Assembly: GCA_023622765.1 (NCBI GenBank)
Contig: JAMNYO010000085.1
Coordinates: 1-64,000 of the forward strand
DNA length: 64,000 nt
From: Bacteroidota bacterium
Lineage (GTDB): Bacteria; Bacteroidota; Bacteroidia; Bacteroidales; Dysgonomonadaceae
Direction: 5' to 3'
The notes under the pieces were generated by a model. It saw only the letters and a program-made list of their open reading frames with translations, ran no database searches and was not told the DNA's origin. Below, in pieces: positions 1-9,335 of this stretch. The first letter of the stretch is position 1. The number at the start of each line of letters is the position of its first letter. A program made the translations under genes and the position numbers.

Positions 1-41
1 CTGCGGTTGCGCGATGCAACATGATTGACTGATCTTGGCAT
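1..41 (-). CDS. rplT: 50S ribosomal protein L20, N-terminal fragment
   Basis: The reverse strand from position 41 reads MPRSVNHVASRNR, the conserved N-terminus of ribosomal protein L20, which binds 23S rRNA and is needed for early assembly of the large subunit. Only 13 codons lie inside the window and the gene continues past its left edge. It follows rpmI by about 100 bases in the same direction, the usual L35-L20 order, so the two are probably cotranscribed. The identification rests on the N-terminus plus the neighbouring rpmI. Confidence 0.9.
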   Translation of the reverse strand, partial: MPRSVNHVASRNR

Positions 42-144
42 AATGTTACTTGTTTTGAATGATAGCGTCCCCTTCTCGCGGAGCCCTTAGGTGCATATAC
101 ATCCTGTTAATAAATCGTTTTTACGTGAAACCTTGCTCCCTTCA

Positions 145-339
145 TCACAGACCCAACAAGGTCTTGACATTCTTCTCGTCGGCCTTGTGAACCAGACCCG
201 TTTGCGTTAGATTCCTCTTCTGCTTCTTGGTCTTTTTCGTGAGAATGTGACTCTTGTAAGCATGTTTCCTCTTGATTTTTCCTGTTCCGGTAAGGGCGAA
301 CCTCTTTTTGGCACCGGAATTAGTCTTGATCTTTGGCAT
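145..339 (-). CDS. rpmI: 50S ribosomal protein L35
   Basis: A 64-residue, highly basic protein starting [14 protein letters not shown], with the lysine-rich middle ([14 protein letters not shown]) typical of bacterial L35, a structural protein of the 50S subunit. The length is normal and the start is the only sensible ATG. rplT follows downstream. The usual upstream partner infC (IF-3) is absent: the next gene upstream is an IclR regulator. A good promoter lies about 65-95 bases upstream of the start, so rpmI-rplT can be transcribed separately from infC. Confidence 0.97.
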   Translation of the reverse strand: MPKIKTNSGAKKRFALTGTGKIKRKHAYKSHILTKKTKKQKRNLTQTGLVHKADEKNVKTLLGL

Positions 340-404
340 TTTGCTCAGTTTGAATAAGTTTATATTATTACCCCTTTTCCCCTTTTCAGGTTCAAAAAAG
401 TTTG

Positions 405-435
405 CAAAAGTAATGATTTTATTCCAATTATCAAA
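405..435 (-). promoter_or_regulatory. Bacteroidetes-type promoter for rpmI-rplT
   Basis: Read on the minus strand, positions 435-432 are TTTG and positions 412-405 are TACTTTTG, separated by exactly 19 bases. This matches the Bacteroidetes housekeeping sigma consensus (TTTG at -33, TAnnTTTG at -7). Transcription would start near 398, giving a leader of about 60 nt before rpmI. Confidence 0.7.
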
Positions 436-532
436 ACAATCGGTTATATTTGTTTTTCGGTAGAGCCAACGTGAGTTCAGATAGTAAATGCAACACTAAG
501 TAAAAATGCAGAGAATACAAACACCATCAGGC

Positions 533-1273
533 TTAATGTGCAAACTTTAATTCGTTATTTATAGTAGTAGTCGTTTGTTTTAATGCGTTAATCATTTTAC
601 TTTTTTCCGGTTCTCCAAAACGTATATCAGGCAAATAGATGCCCAAGCTAGCATAGATCTTGTTGTTTATATATATGGGCGTTGCAAGACCAACCACGTG
701 ATTATTATGTGAAAAAGCGAATTGATCCCTTCTAATTTCGGTTAAATAATCGATGAGATCTGATTTACTTTCCACCTCGGGCCACTCCTCTTTCGAAGGT
801 AATCCTACACGTTGAAAAAAGGACTCGAATTCTCTCGGAGAGTAGTGAGCCAATATCATGCGCCCCGTGGTTGCCTTGTAAACAGATGACTCTTTAGAGG
901 TCTTAACGAAAACCTCATGATTGCAATTGATCTCTTTGATTAATATCCGTTTATCATTTTTTATCTTGGATAGAATGATGGTCTCATTAATTTCATTCAT
1001 TAATATTTCCACAGGCAATTTTGACACATTTATCAATCTCGTGTCATAAGGATTAAAATTGGCTAATTGTTGAGCCATATACCCTAACCTATAGTTTCCT
1101 TTGAATTTCACTTGTTCAACATAATTCCTATTGACTAGTGTTTTCAATATGTTGGCACACGTTGAATGCTTTAAATGCAACGTGTCGGCGATTTCAGACA
1201 AACCGATTTCACTTTTAGGGTTCTCTGCCAGCAGTTCCAAAATATTCAATGCCCTATGTATTACTTGTATCAT
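533..1273 (-). CDS. IclR family transcriptional regulator
   Basis: A 246-residue protein with the IclR layout. An N-terminal winged helix-turn-helix (about residues 3-65, with SEIADTLHLKHSTCANILKTL as recognition region) precedes an IclR effector-binding domain (about 80-240, with the typical stretches TTGRMILAHYSP and GLATPIYI). IclR proteins bind small organic ligands, often acids or aromatic compounds, and repress or activate neighbouring genes. It is divergent from PUL 1, which carries no SusR, hybrid two-component or ECF regulator of its own, so this gene is the best candidate for the PUL 1 regulator. That role is inferred from position. Confidence 0.88.
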   Translation of the reverse strand: MIQVIHRALNILELLAENPKSEIGLSEIADTLHLKHSTCANILKTLVNRNYVEQVKFKGNYRLGYMAQQLANFNPYDTRLINVSKLPVEILMNEINETIILSKIKNDKRILIKEINCNHEVFVKTSKESSVYKATTGRMILAHYSPREFESFFQRVGLPSKEEWPEVESKSDLIDYLTEIRRDQFAFSHNNHVVGLATPIYINNKIYASLGIYLPDIRFGEPEKSKMINALKQTTTTINNELKFAH

Positions 1274-1292
1274 CTGTATAAATTTTATAATG

Positions 1293-1300
1293 CAAAATTA
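1293..1300 (-). promoter_or_regulatory. -7 box for the IclR gene
   Basis: The minus strand reads TAATTTTG, a perfect TAnnTTTG match, about 20 bases upstream of the IclR start codon. No clear TTTG sits at the expected -33 distance, so only the -7 element is supported. The leader would be very short. Confidence 0.35.
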
Positions 1301-1643
1301 ACATTAAGTTTGATTAATCATATTATTTATCAGTTTTTTTCATGGTTTACTGACTTTAATGCGACTTGAACTGCAGAGCGTAAGCTTAAATTCCCATAAA
1401 AGAACTTTTTAATTCTTCTGAAATTTCCCTGCAGCCTTATATCAAACCCTTCGATATTCTCCTTATTCGTTAAGAAACGAGATATATAACCATCACATTT
1501 CGGTTATCCGACAGATTGCATAGATCATGCTTATTCAACAACTATTCAAGCTGCATATGTTAAAAAATAATTTGTTGTGATTTATTAACTATGAATATTT
1601 GCCATTTAATAAACAAACACTTTAATTTGGTGATGATGGATAG

Positions 1644-1664
1644 TAATTCAATTATATTGAATTA
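1644..1664. promoter_or_regulatory. Perfect inverted repeat, possible IclR operator
   Basis: TAATTCAAT, TAT, ATTGAATTA forms a perfect 9+3+9 palindrome, 171 bases before the first gene of PUL 1 and 371 bases before the IclR gene. IclR dimers bind short palindromes, and this is the cleanest one in the divergent region. AT-rich DNA yields chance palindromes, so the assignment is tentative. Confidence 0.35.
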
Positions 1665-1834
1665 GTTATTTGTGTAAACGTCTCAGTGAATGTATGAGCT
1701 CTATTTGCTAACTATTGTTTAAAAGTGTGTGCAACTTAAAAATAATTTTATTAAATAGCTGAGTATCAAAAATTTAATCGATGATCGTTTATTGTAGTTA
1801 ATGAGTTTACAGTAATTATTTAAAGCATGGTTCT

Positions 1835-3142
1835 ATGAGAAAATATGTCTTACACGCTGTAGTGATCTTATTTTTCAGCATGTTCTTTTCGATGTCATGC
1901 CAAAATAAAATCGAAAAAAATGCCGGCTCTATATATGACCCGGGAAAACCTGTAAAACTGACCACCTTTTATCCTGATTCCGGTAAGTATCAGGAAAAGG
2001 TATTGTTAACAGGGGAGAACTTCGGTTCTGATCCGAGTATTATTAAGGTGTACTTTAATTCAAAACAAGCGCCTGTTATCGGGTCTGACGGTAGCCATAT
2101 GTACGTGACGGCACCCCGCTTACCCGGGGATACTTGTACTATTTCGGTGGTGATTGGATCCGACTCTGTCACCTACCTGAACAAACATTTTTTGTATAAA
2201 TCTTCCGTAAGCGTAACAACCGTAGTAGGCAACGGGACCTACGTGTACCAAGATGGCGATTTAGCCTCCGCTACTTTAAGACCTTATTGGATATGCATGG
2301 ACAACGACGAGAATTTGTTTGTTGCACATCGAGCTTTTGTTGAAGGCGGAGGTGATCACTTAGCTAGAATTAACGAGGAGTCAAATGAATTGGTTACCAT
2401 TCAACGAAATCTTGTTTGCGGTGTGCTGGCCGCTAATTTAGAGACGGGTATGGTACTGTTTTCTTCTGAAAACTCCATCGGTGAGTACGTAACGCTTGAT
2501 CCTAGAAGCTTCTGGGCACCTAAATATTATACGGCAAGATGGACAAAAGCAGAACAGACGCCCCTTAATCCTTGGAATCCAGCATCAATATTAAATCCAA
2601 CTGACGGCTCAATTTACACTCATTTTTTTAATAATGGTATAATGAAGGTAAATCTGCAGACGTGGGAGGCGGAACTGATTTACCCCGTAAGTGGTGCAGT
2701 AAACGGCATAACCTTTCGAGCAAATGAACCCAATATTCTATACGTTATGATGCGTGGGACATCAAGCTACTCACCAAACACGCTTTTCACCATGGATGTC
2801 ACCGATCCTGAAGGTACTTTTAAAAGGCTAAACACCATTTCCGCTGCAGGTCATCGAGATGGTGCTATAGAGGAGGCTCAATTTAACGATGTAAGGATGA
2901 TGATTTCCGATAGTGAAGGAAACATTTACATGGCAGATAGCAAAAACCATTGTATTAGACGTTTGACCCCAGATAACATGGTAGAGACAGTATTGGGAAT
3001 ACCCGGCAGAGCGGGGTGGAAAGATGGCGGAAAAGAGGATGCGCTTTTTAATGACCCAACAGGAATAGCGGTGGATCCAGATGGTACGGTATATGTAGCG
3101 GACCATGGAAATGGTAGGGTAAGGAAATTGTCTATTAATTGA
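1835..3142 (+). CDS. IPT/TIG and NHL-repeat surface lipoprotein
   Basis: A 435-residue protein with a lipoprotein signal peptide (lipobox FSMSC, Cys about residue 22). An IPT/TIG immunoglobulin-like domain follows at about residues 38-120 (PDSGKYQEKVLLTGENFG). The rest is an NHL-type beta-propeller with repeats such as ADSKNHCIRRLTPDN and VADHGNGRVRKL at the C-terminus. Proteins of this build sit next to SusC/SusD in many Bacteroidetes loci and probably bind glycan at the cell surface; no catalytic motif is visible. It is the first gene of PUL 1, 34 bases before susC, and is paralogous to the lipoprotein at 57969-59318. Confidence 0.85.
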   Translation: MRKYVLHAVVILFFSMFFSMSCQNKIEKNAGSIYDPGKPVKLTTFYPDSGKYQEKVLLTGENFGSDPSIIKVYFNSKQAPVIGSDGSHMYVTAPRLPGDTCTISVVIGSDSVTYLNKHFLYKSSVSVTTVVGNGTYVYQDGDLASATLRPYWICMDNDENLFVAHRAFVEGGGDHLARINEESNELVTIQRNLVCGVLAANLETGMVLFSSENSIGEYVTLDPRSFWAPKYYTARWTKAEQTPLNPWNPASILNPTDGSIYTHFFNNGIMKVNLQTWEAELIYPVSGAVNGITFRANEPNILYVMMRGTSSYSPNTLFTMDVTDPEGTFKRLNTISAAGHRDGAIEEAQFNDVRMMISDSEGNIYMADSKNHCIRRLTPDNMVETVLGIPGRAGWKDGGKEDALFNDPTGIAVDPDGTVYVADHGNGRVRKLSIN

Positions 3143-3176
3143 ATTTCAATGAAAAAACACTAAATCGAATAAACAC

Positions 3177-6100
3177 ATGATGGAAAAAACGTGGATAACG
3201 ATCTGTTTAATGTTCCTATGCTTCGGCCTACAAGCTCAACAAGGGACATTCGAGATTGCCGGTACGGTGTATGACGATACTGGGGGAGAGTTACCGGGTG
3301 CAACTGTATATATAAGGGATAACATCAGCGTGGGTACAACATCTGATGCAGACGGAAGCTTTAGACTCAGGGTTTCACGTGGTGATGTGATAGTATTTAC
3401 CTTCGTAGGTTATGATAAAATTGAATATTTGGCATTAGAGGAAAAGAGGGATTTGAAGATCCGTTTTACAGCAAGCGATACTGAGCTGGAAGAGGTAATC
3501 ATAACTTCATTTGGTACTACTCAACGCAAGATATCATCTTTGGCAGCCGTGTCTGCAGTAGATGCAAGCCAATTACAGATACCCACAACTTCGGTAACCA
3601 ATCTACTGGGAGGTCGTATGCCAGGGGTAATCTCTACGCTTACCAGTGGTGAACCGGGAAAAAACATTTCCGAATTCTGGATCCGTGGTATAGGCACGTT
3701 CGGTGCCAGCAGTAGTGCCTTGGTCTTGATTGACGGATTGGAAGGGGATATTAACTCGCTTGACCCGGCTGATATAGAGAGCTTTTCTGTTTTGAAGGAT
3801 GCCTCTGCAACAGCGGTATACGGTGTCCGAGGAGCAAACGGTGTAGTTTTAATCACGACCAAGCGTGGTCAAATTGACAAACTGAATATCACGGCTCGTG
3901 TCAATTACACGCTATCACATTTACGACGTCTCCCTAATTACCTTGGTGCTCATGATTACGCGAATTTGGTAAATGAGGCATTGGCAGTACGCCAGGAGGA
4001 CCCAATGTATAGCGACGTGGTGCTTGACATCATCAATTATGGCATTGACCCTGATATTTTCCCCGATGTGAATTGGCAAGAGGAGATACTTAACCCCAAC
4101 TCTTTGCGGCAATCCTATTACATAAGTGCACGGGGAGGGGCAAAGGTTGCTAAGTACTTCCTCAGTTTAGGTGGAAGCAATGAAACGGCTGCATATAAAT
4201 ATGATAAATCAAGCATATATGGATCCAACGTGGGGTATAACACCTATACCTATCGGGCAAATATAGACCTTGACCTGTCTCGATCTACCATCCTCTATTT
4301 TGGAATGGATGGATTCCTTTCAATTCATAACCAACCGGGGGTTGCAAGCACGGACTATATCTGGCAGGCACAATCGCAGATAAATCCCCTTACATTGCCC
4401 GTGATTTACTCCAATGGACAATATCCCGCCGTTGGTGCCGCTGAGATGACCTCTCCTTCTACAATGATAAATCACATGGGGCGGCGATCTGATCAAAAAT
4501 TTGACGGTAAATTCACCCTTGCGCTGAATCAAGATTTGTCTATGTGGTTAGAAGGATTGAAATTAAGGGTTCAAGGCGCATACGATATAGTGAGTTGGTT
4601 CAACGAGAATCGTTCTATTCAACCGGAATTGTATCAAGCTGTTGGACGTGACGGACATGGAAAATTAATCACCATTCTGAGGGTTCCATCAAGTGCGGCC
4701 AGTTACAGTAAAACCATGGATTTAAACCGTAAGTACCATCTTGAAAGCACATTAACTTACGAAAACTTATTCGGGGAAAGTCACCGTGTATCAGGATTGG
4801 TATATTATTACATGAGCGACTTTAAACGTGCAAGTGACGGCACGACCAATTTGAACTCCATCCCGATTCGTTATCAAGGGTTGTCAAGCCGACTGACGTA
4901 TGGCTACCGTGATACCTATATGGTGGATGTTAACTTTGGATACACTGGTTCTGAAAACTTTCAGCCGGGACGCCAGTTTGGTTTTTTCCCATCTATCGCG
5001 TTCGGCTGGGTGCCAACCGAGTACAAATGGATGAAAGAGGTGCTGCCCTGGTTGAATTTTTTCAAAATCAGATGCTCGTATGGATCGGTGGGTAACGACC
5101 GACTCACCTCACGGCGTTTCCCCTATTTGACACTGGTTACAACTAGCAACGTGTCTGTCTGGGGATCTACTTCTGTAGAGGGTGTGAATGAAATGATAAT
5201 CGGGGCGGACAACCTTGAATGGGAGAAGGCATTAAAAGCTAACATTGGCTTTGAAGGTCGTTTGTTAAATAATAAACTTTCATTTGTGGTAGATCTATTT
5301 CAGGATCGTCGCGATGGCATTTTTCAACAAAGGGTTCAAGTACCATACTATGTTGGGTTAGTGACAATGCCTTACGGTAATGTTGGGAAAATGACAAGTT
5401 ACGGAACCGATGGGAACGCAGAGTACACGCATTCATTTAACAAAGATACTCAGATTACCTTTAGAGGTAACTATACTTTTTCGCGTAATAACGTACGCAA
5501 TTGGGAGGAAGCGAATCCAAAATATCCGTACCAAGAAATATCCGGATACCCATATGGGGTAATAAGGGGTTATATTTCTGAGGGCTTTTTTAAAGATCAA
5601 CACGATATTGATACCAGCCCAATTCAAACGTTTGGCACCGTAATGCCCGGCGACCTTAAATATCGTGACGTAAATGGAGATGGCATTATTGATACCGATG
5701 ACCGCGTTCCATTTTCTTATAGTACCTATCCCCTACTCATGTATGGCTTTGGCGGAGAGTTTAGATATAAAAACCTAACATTAGGCGTTCTTTTTAAAGG
5801 AACCGGCAAAACCGATTTTTTCCACGTGGGACAGGATGGAAATGGCATGGGGTATGTTCCGTTCCACGGGGCCAATGTTGGAAATATCTTGTCGATTGTA
5901 AATGACCCCAAAAACCGATGGATCCCGAAGGAGTATGCTATTAACAACGGGATTTCAATGAGCCTGACAGAGAACCCAAATGCTCGTTTCCCCAGGCTCT
6001 ATTATGGGTTCAACAACAATAACTCGCAATTATCCGATTTCTGGAAAGGAGACGCACGCTACCTGAGGCTACAAGAGATTACACTTAATTATAATTTCAG

Positions 6101-6272
6101 GCATCGGCTGTTTCAAGCGATTAACATTTCGTCAATTGATCTTCAACTGGTAGGAAACAATCTGTACGTATGGGATAGAGTGAAGCTTTTCGATCCCGAA
6201 CAGGCGCGCTACAATGGTAGGGTATACCCCATCCCAACTACTTACGCTATCCAGGTTTATATTAACATGTAA
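3177..6272 (+). CDS. SusC/RagA-family TonB-linked outer membrane transporter (PUL 1)
   Basis: A 1031-residue protein with a cleaved signal peptide (to about residue 21, LQAQ). A carboxypeptidase-regulatory-like domain spans about 27-100. The plug domain has the SusC hallmarks SFGTTQRK, VLIDGLEGD and VLKDASATAVYGVRGANGV, and a long beta-barrel follows. It imports oligosaccharides across the outer membrane using TonB energy, with SusD as lid. There is no N-terminal STN domain, so it is not built for FecR/ECF signalling, in agreement with an IclR rather than a sigma factor nearby. ATG codons at 3177 and 3180 are both possible starts. The SusC at 59430 is a close paralog. Confidence 0.95.
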   Translation: MMEKTWITICLMFLCFGLQAQQGTFEIAGTVYDDTGGELPGATVYIRDNISVGTTSDADGSFRLRVSRGDVIVFTFVGYDKIEYLALEEKRDLKIRFTASDTELEEVIITSFGTTQRKISSLAAVSAVDASQLQIPTTSVTNLLGGRMPGVISTLTSGEPGKNISEFWIRGIGTFGASSSALVLIDGLEGDINSLDPADIESFSVLKDASATAVYGVRGANGVVLITTKRGQIDKLNITARVNYTLSHLRRLPNYLGAHDYANLVNEALAVRQEDPMYSDVVLDIINYGIDPDIFPDVNWQEEILNPNSLRQSYYISARGGAKVAKYFLSLGGSNETAAYKYDKSSIYGSNVGYNTYTYRANIDLDLSRSTILYFGMDGFLSIHNQPGVASTDYIWQAQSQINPLTLPVIYSNGQYPAVGAAEMTSPSTMINHMGRRSDQKFDGKFTLALNQDLSMWLEGLKLRVQGAYDIVSWFNENRSIQPELYQAVGRDGHGKLITILRVPSSAASYSKTMDLNRKYHLESTLTYENLFGESHRVSGLVYYYMSDFKRASDGTTNLNSIPIRYQGLSSRLTYGYRDTYMVDVNFGYTGSENFQPGRQFGFFPSIAFGWVPTEYKWMKEVLPWLNFFKIRCSYGSVGNDRLTSRRFPYLTLVTTSNVSVWGSTSVEGVNEMIIGADNLEWEKALKANIGFEGRLLNNKLSFVVDLFQDRRDGIFQQRVQVPYYVGLVTMPYGNVGKMTSYGTDGNAEYTHSFNKDTQITFRGNYTFSRNNVRNWEEANPKYPYQEISGYPYGVIRGYISEGFFKDQHDIDTSPIQTFGTVMPGDLKYRDVNGDGIIDTDDRVPFSYSTYPLLMYGFGGEFRYKNLTLGVLFKGTGKTDFFHVGQDGNGMGYVPFHGANVGNILSIVNDPKNRWIPKEYAINNGISMSLTENPNARFPRLYYGFNNNNSQLSDFWKGDARYLRLQEITLNYNFRHRLFQAINISSIDLQLVGNNLYVWDRVKLFDPEQARYNGRVYPIPTTYAIQVYINM

Positions 6273-6302
6273 TATTTAATAAACAAACATACAACATTGA
6301 TT

Positions 6303-8336
6303 ATGCATTACATAAATAAAAAAAACCGTTACACGAAAAAGCATAAAACATCGCTTGTCGGTAATTTACTCATCGTTTTTTCTTTGACGATCGCCTTGGG
6401 CTCATGCAATTACCTTAGTGTGGATGATTATTTTACCGATGAACTGAAACTGGATTCTGTTTTTGCTTCCAAACGGTACATTGAAGCGTACATGTGGCAG
6501 ACTGCCAGTATGTTCCCAAATGAAGCTCGATTATATCAAAGCAATTATACACCTGGCCCATTAGCAACCGATGAGGCGTTTACATTAGCTACCGCAAGTG
6601 GCTATAACGGGCTTGATTTCGTATTGGGTGCGATATCCGAAAGCAATATGGGAACCTTCTCTGACTGGTATTCCACCTATTACAAAATCATACGCAAGTG
6701 CAATACCATTTTGAACCGTATTGACGAGGTGACTGACCTAAGCGCAATTGATCGGTTTTCGATTATTGGAAACACACGTTTCATCAGGGCATATGCTTAT
6801 TACCGACTGCTAATTGATTGGGGACCTCCCATGCTGTTAGGCGATGAGGTGGTGAACTCCAATGAAGATTTATCCTATTATGACCGGTCTCGTGCCACGT
6901 ATGATGAAGCTGTGGATTACATTTGCAGCGAATTGGAGGAGGTTACTACCTGGCTGCCAGAAAGTTTACCACTCATGGAGTTTGGGCGACCCACGAAGGG
7001 CGCAGCATACGCGCTGATAGCCAAGGTGAGGCTCTTTCATGCCAGCCCCCTCTTCAACGGTGGAAATGTAGCCCGAACTTTTTTCGGCACATGGAAACGT
7101 ACCGTTGACGGGGAGTATTACGTCTCACAAAGTTACGATGAAGCCCGCTGGGCATTGGCCGCTGCCGCAGCGAAAAGGGTCATGGATATGGGCCTTTATA
7201 AACTGCATACTGTCGATGCCAATATGTTTACCCCAGATCTCCCAAACGGAGTAACCTCAGACCCAGACTATTACAAAGAGTGGGACGAAGGGGGTGCGGC
7301 TGGAATTGATCACTTCCATTCATATGCCGATATATTTAACGGTGAAGCGGTCATTCCCGCGAACCCCGAATTTGTATGGGCACGTAATGTAACAGCATAT
7401 GATCTGTCTTTTCATTTAATCTTTCCTAAATCAAACGGCGGCTACAACATTCTTGCCATAACACAAAAGATCATAGATAACTATTCCATGATCGATGGTA
7501 GGGATATTACTGATTCCAGTGATGAATACCCCTATTCGGAAGATGGTTTTACCTCTAGCGTAAACACGTTTTCAGGTTACCGCATCAATCCTGACGTGTT
7601 TAACATGTATGTAAACCGGGAAATGCGGTTTTATGCATCTATAGGTTTCAGCGAATGCTTTTGGCCCATGTCCTCTTCTACTCAGGTAGGAAATTACAAT
7701 CAAACCATAACATATTATTACGATTCACCTAATGGAAAAACGGGAGATGAAACAGGAAGGATGGTTCCGATTACAGGATATACCTTGAAAAAGTTTGTCC
7801 ATCCAAGCGATGCTTTACGGGGCACCAACGCCAGGACAATGGGCAAGGCATTTGCAATGATTCGTTATGCCGATGTACTACTATGGTACGCGGAATCTCT
7901 CAACAACCTCACTTCAAGCCATACAGTTGAATTGGGAGAAGAAACCTACACGATTGGACGTGATGTCGATGAGATAAAAAAAGCGTTCAACCAAGTACGT
8001 CATCGCTCCGGAATGCCGGGATTGACTGACCAGGAATTAGCCGATGCTTCAAAAGTTCAAGAACTGATTGAGCGTGAAAGAATGATTGAATTTGTGGGAG
8101 AGAATCAACGTTATCACGACGTTCGCCGTTGGGGAATCTATGAAAAAACGGAGAACGAAACGATAACCGGAATGAACATTGAAAGTCCCAAGGAGGGTTT
8201 TTACAGGAGAGTGGTGCCCAATACATCAAGGATTGGTGAACGCATCGTCAATAAACGGATGGTGTTTTTACCGATACCTTTAAGTGAAGTACGAAGGCTA
8301 CCTTCTCTCGACCAAAATCCAGGATGGAAAGACTAA
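6303..8336 (+). CDS. SusD/RagB-family glycan-binding lipoprotein (PUL 1)
   Basis: A SusD-like protein of 677 residues. I chose the ATG at 6303 rather than the in-frame TTG at 6297. An extended basic N-terminus leads to a lipobox (ALGSC). The helical TPR-like fold is indicated by the N-terminal pattern LDSVFASKRYIEAYMW, the FIRAYAYYRLL segment and the C-terminal RMIEFVGENQRYHDVRRWG motif that SusD proteins share. It is anchored on the cell surface, caps the SusC barrel and binds substrate. It lies 30 bases after susC. At 677 residues it is longer than the usual 500-600 and contains loop insertions in the middle. Confidence 0.94.
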   Translation: MHYINKKNRYTKKHKTSLVGNLLIVFSLTIALGSCNYLSVDDYFTDELKLDSVFASKRYIEAYMWQTASMFPNEARLYQSNYTPGPLATDEAFTLATASGYNGLDFVLGAISESNMGTFSDWYSTYYKIIRKCNTILNRIDEVTDLSAIDRFSIIGNTRFIRAYAYYRLLIDWGPPMLLGDEVVNSNEDLSYYDRSRATYDEAVDYICSELEEVTTWLPESLPLMEFGRPTKGAAYALIAKVRLFHASPLFNGGNVARTFFGTWKRTVDGEYYVSQSYDEARWALAAAAAKRVMDMGLYKLHTVDANMFTPDLPNGVTSDPDYYKEWDEGGAAGIDHFHSYADIFNGEAVIPANPEFVWARNVTAYDLSFHLIFPKSNGGYNILAITQKIIDNYSMIDGRDITDSSDEYPYSEDGFTSSVNTFSGYRINPDVFNMYVNREMRFYASIGFSECFWPMSSSTQVGNYNQTITYYYDSPNGKTGDETGRMVPITGYTLKKFVHPSDALRGTNARTMGKAFAMIRYADVLLWYAESLNNLTSSHTVELGEETYTIGRDVDEIKKAFNQVRHRSGMPGLTDQELADASKVQELIERERMIEFVGENQRYHDVRRWGIYEKTENETITGMNIESPKEGFYRRVVPNTSRIGERIVNKRMVFLPIPLSEVRRLPSLDQNPGWKD

Positions 8337-8375
8337 TGAAATAGTTCACACTGAACAATAAAATAATATAATCGT

Positions 8376-9296
8376 ATGAAAAATAAGATATACAATACTC
8401 TTACTGTCTCTATCATTTTACTAGTGGGATTATTATCGTGCGATAACGATGAAGTCTTCAAAGCAGAGCAGTATAAAAATGTGTTTGCATTGATTAGTGA
8501 AACAGACAACATTTACTCCAAATATTACGATTTAAGAGAATCGGAGTCAATAGGTTATCTGTCAGCCTCATGTGGGGGTACCAATCCAACAACAGAGGAC
8601 ATAAACATCCTTTTAGTAGAAGACCCCACGCTTATTGACCTGTACAATAAAACCAATTACGATGTTGAGTACAACAAATATGCCAACCAACTGCCAAAAA
8701 GCAAGTATGATATCGACTCCTATCAGCTTAAGATACCTGCAGGAAAAATCAAAGCTTCACTTCCGATTAGAATCAGGCCTGAAGGACTTTCCCCTGACTC
8801 TACTTACTATATTCCCCTAAGAATTGATTCACACGACAATTATGAAGCTAACCCGGATAAAAGCTACGTGCTCTTTGAAGTTCGCATAAAAAACTACTTC
8901 GCGAAAGCCGAAGGCGCCACGTACAACCTGAAAGGGAAAGAGGATGGCCGAAATATTTTCGGAACGAAAATCATACACCCCCTCACCGGTAGTAAAGTGC
9001 GCATCATGGCCGGCACTGAAGCCTACATAGCGAATACCGAAGTGCATGAACAATATGCATTAATCCTGGATGTTGATGAAGAAGGCAAGGTACATATCAC
9101 TCCCTACGGTAAAATTCAAGTAAGCCAGGTTGACGGTGATAGCGACTACCCAAACACCTTTGATGTAACCTTTGACGGTTATAAACACTATAAAACATTT
9201 CTTCTCCGTTACGATTATACAATAAACAATAAAACCTATCAGATGAAGGAGGAGTTGCGACTTCAGTTCAACCCCAAAAACAAGGAGGAACTATAA
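8376..9296 (+). CDS. DUF1735-type (BT_3987-like) surface lipoprotein
   Basis: A 306-residue protein with a lipoprotein signal (lipobox LLSC, Cys about 22). The N-terminal half, with patterns such as YQLKIPAGKIKASLPIRI and STYYIPLRI, resembles the DUF1735 domain found in surface glycan-binding or auxiliary lipoproteins after SusD. The C-terminal half resembles the lipocalin-like DUF4361 type. It probably assists glycan capture. The start lies in the leader string ATAATCGTATGAAA that recurs before many genes of this window. It sits 39 bases downstream of susD, in the same operon. Confidence 0.75.
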   Translation: MKNKIYNTLTVSIILLVGLLSCDNDEVFKAEQYKNVFALISETDNIYSKYYDLRESESIGYLSASCGGTNPTTEDINILLVEDPTLIDLYNKTNYDVEYNKYANQLPKSKYDIDSYQLKIPAGKIKASLPIRIRPEGLSPDSTYYIPLRIDSHDNYEANPDKSYVLFEVRIKNYFAKAEGATYNLKGKEDGRNIFGTKIIHPLTGSKVRIMAGTEAYIANTEVHEQYALILDVDEEGKVHITPYGKIQVSQVDGDSDYPNTFDVTFDGYKHYKTFLLRYDYTINNKTYQMKEELRLQFNPKNKEEL

Positions 9297-9335
9297 TCCG
9301 TAAACGTTTAACTAATACGATTAAAAATGATTAAC

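Larger units (their letters stand above)
1274..1834. other. AT-rich divergent intergenic region between the IclR gene and PUL 1
   Basis: This is the longest gene-free stretch of the window (561 bases). It holds no convincing open frame or RNA gene. Visible items are a TAATTTTG -7 box for the IclR gene, a 21-bp perfect inverted repeat at 1644-1664, a weaker ATAACC/GGTTAT pair at 1486-1507, and a possible plus-strand promoter with TTTG at 1571-1574 and AATATTTG at 1594-1601 (19-base spacer, one mismatch in the -7 box). It probably carries the control region of PUL 1. Confidence 0.5.
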
